Assembly: GCA_963664045.2 (NCBI GenBank)
Contig: CAXXGT010000017.1
Location: 336,625-400,624, forward strand
Source of the DNA: JAPPHA01 sp963664045
GTDB lineage: Bacteria > Pseudomonadota > Alphaproteobacteria > Rhodobacterales > Rhodobacteraceae
Direction of reading: 5' to 3'
DNA: 64,000 bases
Shown: in pieces, positions 1-8,652 of the stretch
How positions within the stretch are numbered: the first letter of the stretch is position 1
How the letters are laid out: every line of letters starts with the position of its first letter
The notes under the pieces: model-generated
Databases searched by the model: none
Seen by the model: the letters and a program-made list of their open reading frames with translations, nothing else
What the model was told of the DNA's origin: nothing
Made by a program: the position numbers and the translations under genes

Positions 1-1035
1 TCCCGGATCCTCGACTACGGCGAGCGCATGGTGCGCACCGAGTTGGAGAGCATGCCCAAGGGCGAGTTCTCGGCGGAGGCGATGCTCGACGGTGACGGCC
101 TTGGCAACGGCCCGTTCCGCGCCCAGGTCAAGGTGACAATCTCCGAAGATCGGTTCCTGATCGATTTCAGCGGCACCGATCCGCAAGCGCCGGGCTCGAT
201 CAACACGACGCGATCGGGCATGAACTCCTTCGCGCGCGCGGCCTATGTGGCCTGCACCGCTCCGCATGTTCCGGTCAACGGAGGAATGTTCCGTCCGCTG
301 GAGGTGATCTGCCCCGACGGAACCCTGTTTACCGCGATTCGTCCGGCCCCGACTTCGGTCTATTGGGAATCGGGGAACTTCGTCATCGACCTGGTGTGGA
401 AGGCGATGGCGCCCCACGTGCCTGAACGCCTGCCTGCAGGCGGATACCTCACGGTCGGGTCGACCAACATTTGGGGCACCCATCCGGACACGGGAGATTT
501 CTATCTCCTCGTCGAACCCCTTGCCGGCGGCTGGGGTGCGGGGCACGACCGCGATGGCGACAACGGCCAGTTCTGCCAGGCAAACGGGGAGACCTACAAC
601 ATCCCGATCGAGGTTGCCGAAACCCGGTATGGCGTGCGGGTCGAACGCTATACCTTCAACCCGGAGGATGGCGGTGCAGGGCAGTTTCGCGGCGGCAAGG
701 GGCTCGTCGTCGAGTACCGCTGCCTGTCGCAGGCCTGGCTCACGTCGATCCTCGGCCGGCACGATTATCCGCCCTGGGGCATGGCTGGCGGCAGTGACGG
801 CTCACCGAACCGGATCATGATCCTGCGCAATGACGGGACCGTCGAGGAACATGGGAAGACGGCGCGGATGCCCATCGCCGAAGGCGAGGTCATTCGCATG
901 GTTACCGGCAATGGCGGCGGCTATGGCGATCCGCGGGCGCGGCCCCGTGCGGCCGTCGCTGCCGACCTGCGCGATGAACTGGTCTCGCCGGCTCATGCCG
1001 AGAGCATCTACGGGTATACGCCCGAGGCGGAGTGA
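1..1035 (+). CDS. Hydantoinase B/oxoprolinase family protein, 3' part
   Basis: The reading frame is open from base 1, so this is the C-terminal 344 residues of a protein whose family is usually about 550-600 residues. HyuB-type subunits work with an HyuA partner in ATP-dependent opening of hydantoin or 5-oxoproline rings. Seen in the sequence: family-typical FSGTDPQAPGSIN near the start, GNGGGYGDP at the end, and glycine-rich stretches between. It converges on the amidohydrolase gene at 1079 with 43 bp between them. The first in-window ATG (base 28) is internal, not the start. The substrate cannot be told; HyuA would lie outside the window. Confidence 0.85.
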   Translation, partial: SRILDYGERMVRTELESMPKGEFSAEAMLDGDGLGNGPFRAQVKVTISEDRFLIDFSGTDPQAPGSINTTRSGMNSFARAAYVACTAPHVPVNGGMFRPLEVICPDGTLFTAIRPAPTSVYWESGNFVIDLVWKAMAPHVPERLPAGGYLTVGSTNIWGTHPDTGDFYLLVEPLAGGWGAGHDRDGDNGQFCQANGETYNIPIEVAETRYGVRVERYTFNPEDGGAGQFRGGKGLVVEYRCLSQAWLTSILGRHDYPPWGMAGGSDGSPNRIMILRNDGTVEEHGKTARMPIAEGEVIRMVTGNGGGYGDPRARPRAAVAADLRDELVSPAHAESIYGYTPEAE

Positions 1036-1078
1036 AAGCGCCGCGGAGGCCACTTCCACCAAGTCGCGGAACGATGGG

Positions 1079-2323
1079 TCAGGTCGCGCTCAGTCTGGTG
1101 CTGTGGATCATGCCCGCCTTCATGATCAGCGACAGGTGTGCACCCTGGTCCTGCAGCAGCACCAGGTCCTCGAGCGGGTTGCCATCGACGACGAGCAGAT
1201 CGGCCAGGTATCCGGGCGCCACGAGGCCGAGTTCGTGCTCACGCATCAGCAGGCGCGCATTGGTCGCGGTCGCAGAGGTGATGATCTCGTGCGCCGACAG
1301 GACCTCCCGGCGGATGCTGAACTCCCGCGACTGGTCCACTTGCAGCGCACCGAGCAGATCGGTTCCGAAGCCGAGTGGAACGCCGGCGCGCTTGGCAATC
1401 TCGATGGAGCGCAGGCCGGCTTCGAGCACGATGCGGAGTTTGCTCATGCTGGAGGCCGGTACGTTCAGCTCGGCGCCCCTCCGGTGCATCGCTTCATAGG
1501 CGACCAGGGTCGGCACCATGAAGGCCCCGGAGTCTGCCGCCAGCCTTGCCGTCGGCTCGTCGATCAGGTTGCCGTGCTCGATTGAACGAACGCCGGCTTC
1601 GACGGCGTGGCGAATGGCCTCTGCAGTATAGGCATGGGCCAGCACGTAAGTCTTCCAGGCCGTGGCCTCGGCGACGATCGCCCGGACCTCTTCGGGCGTG
1701 TACTGGAGCGATTCGAGCGGATCGTTGGGGGACGACACGCCACCGGAGACCATGACCTTGATCTGATCGGCGCCCTGGCGGAGCTGCTCTCGGGCAGCCT
1801 TCTGCACGCCCTCGACGCCATCGGCGATGCACATGGTCAAGCCGAGCGCGCTGCTGCAACCGCAGGGCTCGAAGGCATCCGTTCGGCGCCGCATGTCGCC
1901 GTGGCCGCCGGTCTGGCTTAGCGCGCGGCCGGAAATGAACAGGCGCGGGCCCGGCACCAGGTTGCGCTCCACGGCCTCGCGCATTCCCCAATCCGCGCCG
2001 CCCGCGTCGCGCAACGTCGTGAACCCTCGGTTCAGCATTTCGCGCAGCGCCACGGTGGCGCGGGCCGAGATCAGCGAGATCGGAATACCCGCGAGGCGCG
2101 TCAAGTCGACTTCTGTCAGGTAGATATGTGCGTGGGCGTCGATGAGTCCCGGCATCACGACGCGTCCGTTCAGGTCGAAAACGGTGGCGTTCCCTGCGCT
2201 GATCGGGGTGTCCGCGACTTCCCGGATGCGATCGCCCTCGACAAGGACGTGACACCCCTGGCGCGGTTCACTTTCCCGGGCGTCGACAATCGTTGCGTTG
2301 TCCAGAAGGATGAGGTCGGACAT
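1079..2323 (-). CDS. Amidohydrolase family protein (imidazolonepropionase-like)
   Basis: A 414-residue cytoplasmic metal-dependent hydrolase. The metal-binding motif DAHAHIY follows GRVVMPGLI near residue 60, and later signatures include VMVSGGVSSP, LAHAYT, IEHGN and GFGTDLLGA. The C-terminal half-barrel signature APGYLADLLVVDGNPL is typical of imidazolonepropionase/Xaa-Pro dipeptidase-like amidohydrolases. The start at 2323 was chosen because AGAGGA lies 8 nt upstream; an upstream in-frame codon adds 18 arginine-rich residues unlike the family. It converges with the hydantoinase-type gene, and both act on cyclic or linear amide bonds, but the substrate is unknown. Confidence 0.85.
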   Translation of the reverse strand: MSDLILLDNATIVDARESEPRQGCHVLVEGDRIREVADTPISAGNATVFDLNGRVVMPGLIDAHAHIYLTEVDLTRLAGIPISLISARATVALREMLNRGFTTLRDAGGADWGMREAVERNLVPGPRLFISGRALSQTGGHGDMRRRTDAFEPCGCSSALGLTMCIADGVEGVQKAAREQLRQGADQIKVMVSGGVSSPNDPLESLQYTPEEVRAIVAEATAWKTYVLAHAYTAEAIRHAVEAGVRSIEHGNLIDEPTARLAADSGAFMVPTLVAYEAMHRRGAELNVPASSMSKLRIVLEAGLRSIEIAKRAGVPLGFGTDLLGALQVDQSREFSIRREVLSAHEIITSATATNARLLMREHELGLVAPGYLADLLVVDGNPLEDLVLLQDQGAHLSLIMKAGMIHSTRLSAT

Positions 2324-2769
2324 GCGACGTCCTCTTGAACTGGCGCGCCTCAAATGCGCTGGCCTCGGCTCACGCATCCTGCCGGCTGCCCCAATGACCC
2401 GACGAGTGCCACAGATATGGCAGCACTGGCCGGGCTTGGCAACTCGGCAAGAGACGGGGCGTGTTCATGCGCCGCGAGGTGCCCGGGGCAACCGGAGCAT
2501 GTGCTGCGAACGCAGGAACCGGGATTTCGTCGCCTGGGCATGAGGCGTCAGACGGTCGGAACGGGGCGCGGGATTGCAAAAAGACGCGACGCGCTTCGGC
2601 AAGGATATCACGGCACCGCCCCGGTCACAGCCGACATCGCCAATATTTCGGGACCCTACACCACCTCTGCCGGGAGACGATCCACCGCAGCGCCCTTCGT
2701 GACCAAACAACTCCGGCGGCAAGGACACCATCGTGCTCGCCGCGCGAAGGCGCCATCCGTGATGTCCTT
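2324..2769. other. Intergenic stretch, no gene supported
   Basis: About 450 bases upstream of the amidohydrolase and downstream of the HU-fusion gene. Several frames are open but none has family resemblance or a ribosome-binding site. The amidohydrolase promoter presumably lies here. Confidence 0.5.
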
Positions 2770-3984
2770 CTAATGCCCCTTCGTGCGGTTTTCCGCAAAC
2801 CGAACGTCGAACGACAGGAACCGGTCGAAGAGGGCAGTCTTGCGCCACCGGACATCGGACGAAACCTCCGGCCCCCGATATTCCATCAACCCGAACCAGC
2901 GGAGCGGATCGAGAATGTGCCGCGCGAACATCGTGGCTGCCGGATCCCAGTGCGCCGCCGTCGGCATCGTATGGTCCGGGACCGTGCACAACGCCGTCAG
3001 GGTGGCCACATTCTGCCAATCCGCCCCTACGGCGGAAATCGACCAGAGAACCGCGCCGATATCGCCCTGCGGCCACCAGCCCGGCAGGTTCCGGGGCCGG
3101 CCGCTGACGAACGCCGAGAGATCCCTGTGCCAGAATGCCTGGCGGAACAGAAGCGCCTGGAGTGCCCCCCGGCTTCCGGGCTCCAGCATCCTGCGCCCCA
3201 GCGGCGTCAACTCGAACCAGAGCCCGCCCGGCTTGATCAGCCCCGCCATGTTCGTCACCGACCGCAGCAGGTGCAGTTCCCCCACCAGTTGCTCGTAATA
3301 CGACTTTCCGGCCCGGAAATGTTCGGTCGCCTCCATCCCCGGCCAGGACATCAGGGCCCGCATTCTCGCGACACTGGCCTTGTTGAGCCTGCCGTCATCC
3401 GTCATCCAGACCGCATTCTCGCCGCCGATTTCCCCGAGCAGGATCAGGGCATTGCGCACGAACGCGGAGCTGGCGAGTTCCGCCTCCGTCAGATCTGTCG
3501 CAAGCCGCAGGGCGCGGTTATCCTCTGACGGCTCTTCCCCCAGCGCCAGCATGCTTTCCCGATCCAGCAGCTCCCGAACCGGATCCAGGCCGCCCGGCCA
3601 GGCAGACACATCCAGCGCCTGTATGCTCGCCCCGTGGCCGCGCCCCCGAATGTCCCCGTCATCCTCACGATCCCCGGGGCCCGGTTCCTGGCCGCGCTTC
3701 ACCCTGTCCCTCAATGCCTTGGCCGCCCTGAACGCCGGCGCCTTCGAGGCCGGTATCGCGACTGCCTCCCCGGTTCCCGGATTCCTTCCGGTACGCGCCT
3801 CCCGGCTCAGTGTCGCGAAGGTGCCAAAGCCGGCGATCCGAACCGCCTCTTGCCTGGACAGGGATTCGCCGATCGCCTCGAACACGGTGTCGACCGCCAC
3901 TTCGGCCTCGGCCTTGCGCAGCCGCAGCCTGGCCGCCCAATGGCATTTCTTTAACGATTCGGCGTCATTTCCTTTAGATTGCAT
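2770..3984 (-). CDS. HU-type DNA-binding domain fused to an unknown C-terminal domain
   Basis: A 404-residue protein. Residues about 22-95 match the HU/IHF fold: AVDTVFEAIGESLSRQEAV, then RIAGFGTFATLSREARTGRN, then PGTGEAVAIPASKAPAFRAA. A linker rich in G, D and R (about 96-120) leads to about 270 residues I cannot name. That part contains LNKASVARMRALMSWPG, FELTPLGRRMLEPGSRG and RQAFWHRDLSAF, which recall the winged-helix-like region found with pRiA4b ORF-3 proteins; this is only a resemblance. HU proteins are normally about 90 residues, so a large fusion is unusual. The gene lies 49 bp downstream of the DruA-transposase gene on the same strand and might be cotranscribed. No strong ribosome-binding site precedes the ATG. 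Confidence 0.75.
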   Translation of the reverse strand: MQSKGNDAESLKKCHWAARLRLRKAEAEVAVDTVFEAIGESLSRQEAVRIAGFGTFATLSREARTGRNPGTGEAVAIPASKAPAFRAAKALRDRVKRGQEPGPGDREDDGDIRGRGHGASIQALDVSAWPGGLDPVRELLDRESMLALGEEPSEDNRALRLATDLTEAELASSAFVRNALILLGEIGGENAVWMTDDGRLNKASVARMRALMSWPGMEATEHFRAGKSYYEQLVGELHLLRSVTNMAGLIKPGGLWFELTPLGRRMLEPGSRGALQALLFRQAFWHRDLSAFVSGRPRNLPGWWPQGDIGAVLWSISAVGADWQNVATLTALCTVPDHTMPTAAHWDPAATMFARHILDPLRWFGLMEYRGPEVSSDVRWRKTALFDRFLSFDVRFAENRTKGH

Positions 3985-4033
3985 GGCTGTTCCGGGGCCA
4001 CCTTGCCCCTCTCCGGTCCGGATCAGTCCGTGA

Positions 4034-6259
4034 TCACGCGGTCTTCTGTCGCTTCCGGCTCCACTTTCCGACGGGTTTTCGTGAGCGGCGCGGGAATGAC
4101 CGTCCGGGCCGCAACCGTGCCCTCACTGCGAGGATGGAGTCCGCCATGCGCCCGACGGTGTCGGCCAGGGCTGCCGTGTGCGCCAGGATCATCTCCTCGA
4201 GGTTGACGGCGAGCATGGCCAGTGCGTTGGAGAAGTTCGTCTTCATTTTCGGCCTGTCGCTTTCGTGCATGTCGTCGAGCAGGCTGTCGCCCCGGTTGGA
4301 GAACAGGCGTGCCATGGCGATGAGGTTGAAATGGGCGTAGAGTTCCTGACGGACGCCGCGTTCGGTCTTGCCGTGGAATTCGTCCACCTCGATGACATGT
4401 TTGGATGTCTTGTACAGCTCCTCGATCGACCAGCGACCATGGTAGAGGTCGGAAAGGTCGGCGATACTGTAGCGCTCCGTGTCGGTGAGGGTTGTGGCGA
4501 GCACGTATCGTTCGCCTTTGATGTCGTAGCGGACCAGGCGCAGGACGACCGGGGAGGCCGGGGTTGCGAAGCCTGCGGCCCGCAGCTTCCGCAGGGCGTC
4601 CTTTCCCGGTGTGATCCTGATGCGGGCATCGTCGCGGTCTCCGTCGCGGAAGGCGTCGAAGGCGGTGACGGTGTTTCGCGGGATGCGGAACACCGGATGC
4701 AGGCCGCGTGCGGTCATGGCGTGGAGCATGACGAAGGAGAAGTATCCCCGGTCGAGGACCACGACATCGCCGGGTGAGAGGGCGCCGAGATGGGTGAGCG
4801 CGGCGGTGCGCTCGTTGGTATCGGGAGAGAGGATGAAGTCGACCGGCATGCGGTTGTCGAGCTTGTAGAGGCAGGACAGCAGCCCCTGGGGGTACCATGC
4901 ATCGGGATTGGGGGTCTGGTATCCGGCTTCGACGAGCGGGCGCGGCAGGTTGAGCTTGGAGCCGTCGACGGCGAAGGTGCGGTGTTGGTTCCAGGGTTGG
5001 TTGTCTGTGTCGTGTGAGAGGATCTCGCGGTGCAGGTCCCGGAACAGGTCCTCGTGCACGCGGGCGCGGGCCTTGCAGATCGAGGAGGCGGCGACCGGTT
5101 TCGGCTGCGGCAGCGCGATGCCGGAGCGTCGGCACTGGTCCCACAGTTCCGCTGTCACGGTGGCGTAGCCCTTCTGTCCGCGCGCCAGCACCAGGCGGAA
5201 CACGAACAGCATGACGATCAGGCTGTTCAGCACCCGTCGCCTCTGCATCCATTCCCGGTCGTGGCGGGCGGCGATGTCGGTGGCCGCGTCGACGATCCGG
5301 GACCACATCGCGATGAAGAGGTCGTCGGCCGCAGAGGCGGGAGGCCTGCTGCGGCGCTTCGGCTGTGAGCGGGGCGTGTTCTCTCCCTTCAGGATCTCGC
5401 GGAACTCCGGATCCAGCACCCTGACCAGGACCTGCTTGGCCGGCTTGGCGCCGCGTCCGCTGCGCTTCCCGGCCGTCATGCCGATCTGCTGCCAGTTGGC
5501 GGCCCTGTAGCAGGCGCCGTCGAAACGGGTCGGATCGATGAAGGTCTCGACGACCACCGGACGGCAGGAGTGCCGCTCCTGCCAGCAGTCGGGCAATCGG
5601 CGCAACGCCATCGACAACACTTTCGACGCCAGATTTTCGACGCGAACCCATGGCAACACGAGGAATCGACTGTTCGAGAGCGCAAGGTGCAACCGGCGCT
5701 CACGCTCGGTCTCGCTCCACCCGATCCACGCGTCCCGGGCCGGCAGCATCCGTGCCGCCGCCTCGAACAGCAGAACCGCGAGACACCGTCCGTGGCCGTC
5801 ACGGACGAACCAGCGGATGTGCGGGCCAAAGGGCCGCGGACATCCGAGGTAGTGGTAACGGTCCACGAACGCGTTCCAGAGAGCGACATCCTCCGGCGAT
5901 GTCGCCTCCTCAAGCACCAGCGGCTCCAGGGCACCAAGACCACAGGCAATCTCCGGTTGCGGGTCGGATGCCCGCACATGGACGATCGGCTTGCGCGTCT
6001 TCGCCACCGGGTTGCGCGACGCAGGCAGGCTCAGGATCCCGCACTCCTCCAGGTGCTCGAGAAGCCGCAGGCCGGCAGAAATCCGGTAGTCGCCTTTCGG
6101 CGTGGTCCAGTTCAGGTGCTCGCAGATGGTCATGGACAGTTCGTTGCGGCTGTCGTTCGGGAACAGTTCAACCGTTTCCTGGATGTCGGCGATCTGGCGC
6201 CGTGTGAAGCGCCGGCCCAGAAAGGTGGTGGACTTGAGGGCAGTGATTCGCGGGTCCAT
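4034..6259 (-). CDS. DruA-like (DUF4338) domain fused to IS4-type DDE transposase
   Basis: A 741-residue two-part protein. Residues about 1-290 are a DUF4338 domain, the family of DruA from the Druantia defence system: an N-terminal helical region (TRRQIADIQETVELFP), DRYHYLGCPRPFG, RDAWIGWSE, SNSRFLVLPWVRVENLASKV and CYRAANWQQIGMTAG. Residues about 330-741 are an IS4-superfamily transposase: FAVDGSKLNLP (first D), VVLDRGYFSF (second D) and YHGRWSIEELYKTSKH, which fits Y-(2)-R-(3)-E-(6)-K. The start at 6259 (MDPRITALK) has GGGAGC 9 nt upstream; another ATG lies at 6307. The frame is intact, so the fusion is real. Clear terminal inverted repeats were not found. Confidence 0.88.
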   Translation of the reverse strand: MDPRITALKSTTFLGRRFTRRQIADIQETVELFPNDSRNELSMTICEHLNWTTPKGDYRISAGLRLLEHLEECGILSLPASRNPVAKTRKPIVHVRASDPQPEIACGLGALEPLVLEEATSPEDVALWNAFVDRYHYLGCPRPFGPHIRWFVRDGHGRCLAVLLFEAAARMLPARDAWIGWSETERERRLHLALSNSRFLVLPWVRVENLASKVLSMALRRLPDCWQERHSCRPVVVETFIDPTRFDGACYRAANWQQIGMTAGKRSGRGAKPAKQVLVRVLDPEFREILKGENTPRSQPKRRSRPPASAADDLFIAMWSRIVDAATDIAARHDREWMQRRRVLNSLIVMLFVFRLVLARGQKGYATVTAELWDQCRRSGIALPQPKPVAASSICKARARVHEDLFRDLHREILSHDTDNQPWNQHRTFAVDGSKLNLPRPLVEAGYQTPNPDAWYPQGLLSCLYKLDNRMPVDFILSPDTNERTAALTHLGALSPGDVVVLDRGYFSFVMLHAMTARGLHPVFRIPRNTVTAFDAFRDGDRDDARIRITPGKDALRKLRAAGFATPASPVVLRLVRYDIKGERYVLATTLTDTERYSIADLSDLYHGRWSIEELYKTSKHVIEVDEFHGKTERGVRQELYAHFNLIAMARLFSNRGDSLLDDMHESDRPKMKTNFSNALAMLAVNLEEMILAHTAALADTVGRMADSILAVRARLRPGRSFPRRSRKPVGKWSRKRQKTA

Positions 6260-6307
6260 GGCTGCAAGCTCCCGACAGGGCGGTCCAATCCAGACATAAC
6301 ATGCCAT

Positions 6308-7228
6308 GGAAGGGAAATCGTGTCAACCCACAAAACACGAAATCGCCAGGAACAACAAAACCAACCTTGAATCAGGGTGGTGCGTCACCACGCACGACAG
6401 AACAAAAATGCCGAATGTCTAAGAAAATGCCATTGCCTGGCCGCCACCCGGCCGCTGATGTCCGCCTTGTTCATTCCTCGCTCCCTGAAACGTCGATAGC
6501 GGTCCGCGGACGCCTAGTCTTCCGACCGCCTGCCACCGACCTCGGACCGGACGCTTTCCGGCAAGACCCGCACGAGACAGACACATATCGCGTAACGCCC
6601 TCGATTCCCATCCCGGGTGTTGGCGGATGGATCAATGCGCGGGCAATCAGAACGTTTTGATTTCCCGCGTCATCAGAACCATGTTTCATAAGAACGTGTC
6701 GGAACTGGCTGGCATGGTTCCATGCCCTGATCAGGTTCCGACAAGGATCATGCCTTGAAATTCGCGAGCATGGTCGGGAGCTCGTCCTGCGCGCCTGTTG
6801 AAAAGTGCTGAATGCGGCGAATTACGGGGTCATCTGTCCTATGATCACCTCTCGCCACGATGTCCGAAATCTCTTGGCTTGAACGCACTGCTCACCCTCA
6901 GGCATGCGTAATTCCGGACCCTTCCGCGGCTTGCTCCATGCCAGCGCAGTCTACCTCGTGCACGCCAATGACGAGGTTGAATCCTCGCGATGATCGAGAC
7001 GTACTGGGGCTGGAAAACTCGAAATCTCCCTTTCGGTCTCAGGGCCGGGTGCTGTTTCATGTTGGTCTGCCCGGCCTGCCGCCGGCAAAAGGCTGCAATC
7101 CACCATTCGGTGGTTTTCGTCTGCCCGCGGCGAAGGGCGACAGGCGTAACAGGATTGGGGTCATGGTAGGCAATTGTCGTTGAATGCGCTGCTCAAACTG
7201 CGGATTCAACGAGGCGGCGATCTCGTCA
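6308..7228. other. Intergenic stretch, no gene supported
   Basis: About 920 bases between the DruA-transposase and the PHP genes. Short frames here match nothing I know. It holds a short hairpin, CCACC-ATTC-GGTGG followed by TTTT (about 7099-7117, plus strand), which is too short to call a terminator with confidence. The upstream end of the DruA-transposase element probably lies in the AT-richer 6310-6420. Confidence 0.4.
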
Positions 7229-8647
7229 TTATTCTGCTTCTTGCGACTCGTGTCTCAAAAAGATTGGGTTGGTCAAGGCACAAAGCCGCCGGTTGGAATC
7301 CCTGATCTCGACGACCAGGAAATTGGTCCAGGCAAAATCGGCTCGATTGAACTCGAGTTTCGCGTCCGCTTTCAGGCCGACCTCGTGAGCCAGTCTTGCA
7401 CCACCATTGCCGGGCGAAGCGGTTAGTAGCCGAAGGGTCGATCCAGGCGGTGCATGCCTGACGTGAATGGTGACCGAGGTTATGGGGTCTGGAACAGACT
7501 GACCCATTCCGAATCTATCGCCGGTTTCGGTGTGCGCCTCGATGCCGAGTTCTGGCCCTGAAGACAGGTAGGATCGTCCCTTCTTTATGGCTGCGAGGAT
7601 CTCTCGTTGCGTGAGAGCTTGTGCAAAGACAATGTTGTAGCCTGCCTGGTCTCGACCATTCGGTCCATGGGTGTCCGAACCGCTGGTTGCAAACAACTTG
7701 TAGCCGCGCCCCAGCCAGCCATAGTAGAGTTGAAGCGCGTGTTCATTATGGGGGATCCTCCAAGCTCCGTTCCACACTTCGACATGGGTCGCCGGTCCAG
7801 GATACACGTCCGGGTATTGCCAGGTGCAACCGGTGCACCATGGATGACCGCGCGACATCGGATGCGCTATGACGAAGAGCATGCCTTCGGCCTGGATTTC
7901 CGCAACACGGGCGGCCATCGTCTCGCCGTCCTTGATCCGCCAATCAACATGTCGGTCCGTCCCGAGTGCCAAGCCATGACCGAAGAACGTCGTCAACTCC
8001 ACTCCGGCGAAGACAGGTGTCCTTCCCTGGTTCGATGGCGGCAGGTCCCCTAGACCGGAAATCGTGTTGTGATCGGTCAGGAATGCGAAATCCAGACCGC
8101 GCCGTCGTGCGTCCTTTTCAAATTCCTCAACGCTCCAACCAGCGTCGGAGTGGAGGGAATGGCCGTGCAGGTCGCCGCGAAACCAACCGGGGGCGGGTCT
8201 GTTGCTGGCTCCAACGCTTGCGATGGCCGGGTCAGGCGGGTCAGACGGGTCAGACGGGTCAGGCGCGTCCTCGCCCCACTCCACCGTGATCCTGTATCGG
8301 ATGAGACCAGGCGCCAGAATTCGATGCGTGTCGATCTCGACGATCCAGCGTCCAGCTTCGATTCGCCCCGGCAGGTAGCCAGGTGATGCGTGGTCTGCGG
8401 AAATAACCACGGATTGATCAGAATTGTTGTGACGAGTCCCGCGCGCGCCCGCCGGATCATAGACAGAGATGCTGAGCTGGTGCGGGATTCCACCCGCAGG
8501 GGGTGACGTGGAGTCGTATTCGAAGTGAACGCGCAGTGCGCCGACACCTTCGGGTACATCAAACTCATGCGGCAGATGCCGGGCAAAATCATCGAGGGTG
8601 AGCACGCCTTCGAATGTGCAGCCATTTTCCCTGTCCATTTGCGTCAT
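7229..8647 (-). CDS. CehA/McbA-type PHP-domain metallohydrolase (second copy)
   Basis: A 472-residue PHP-fold metal-dependent hydrolase. An N-terminal beta-rich region precedes the PHP motifs DLHGHSLHSDAG, LTDHNT, GVELTT, AHPMSRGHP and SGSDTHG, which supply the metal-binding His and Asp residues. The linker before the PHP domain is a D-P-S repeat encoded by near-perfect 9-bp tandem repeats (about 8228-8262). The gene starts 5 bp after the stop of a paralogue, so the two are a translationally linked tandem pair. ATG 8647 was chosen; a TTG at 8665 would overlap the upstream gene. Family members cleave esters or phosphoesters; the substrate here is unknown. It is the last gene of the minus-strand transporter operon. 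Confidence 0.85.
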   Translation of the reverse strand: MTQMDRENGCTFEGVLTLDDFARHLPHEFDVPEGVGALRVHFEYDSTSPPAGGIPHQLSISVYDPAGARGTRHNNSDQSVVISADHASPGYLPGRIEAGRWIVEIDTHRILAPGLIRYRITVEWGEDAPDPSDPSDPPDPAIASVGASNRPAPGWFRGDLHGHSLHSDAGWSVEEFEKDARRRGLDFAFLTDHNTISGLGDLPPSNQGRTPVFAGVELTTFFGHGLALGTDRHVDWRIKDGETMAARVAEIQAEGMLFVIAHPMSRGHPWCTGCTWQYPDVYPGPATHVEVWNGAWRIPHNEHALQLYYGWLGRGYKLFATSGSDTHGPNGRDQAGYNIVFAQALTQREILAAIKKGRSYLSSGPELGIEAHTETGDRFGMGQSVPDPITSVTIHVRHAPPGSTLRLLTASPGNGGARLAHEVGLKADAKLEFNRADFAWTNFLVVEIRDSNRRLCALTNPIFLRHESQEAE

Positions 8648-8652
8648 GTGAA

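Noticed and set aside
2461..3528. A 355-codon plus-strand frame antisense to the HU-fusion gene
   Set aside because: Arginine/proline-rich shadow without recognisable sequence; the minus-strand frame has a clear HU domain.
4023..5651. A 542-codon minus-strand frame overlapping the DruA-transposase gene
   Set aside because: Same strand, shifted by one base from the real gene; it is R/P-rich and lacks motifs, whereas the 741-residue frame has complete domains.
7099..7117. Short hairpin followed by four T
   Set aside because: Stem is only 5 bp and lies on the strand opposite to the operon that ends here, so it was not listed as a terminator.
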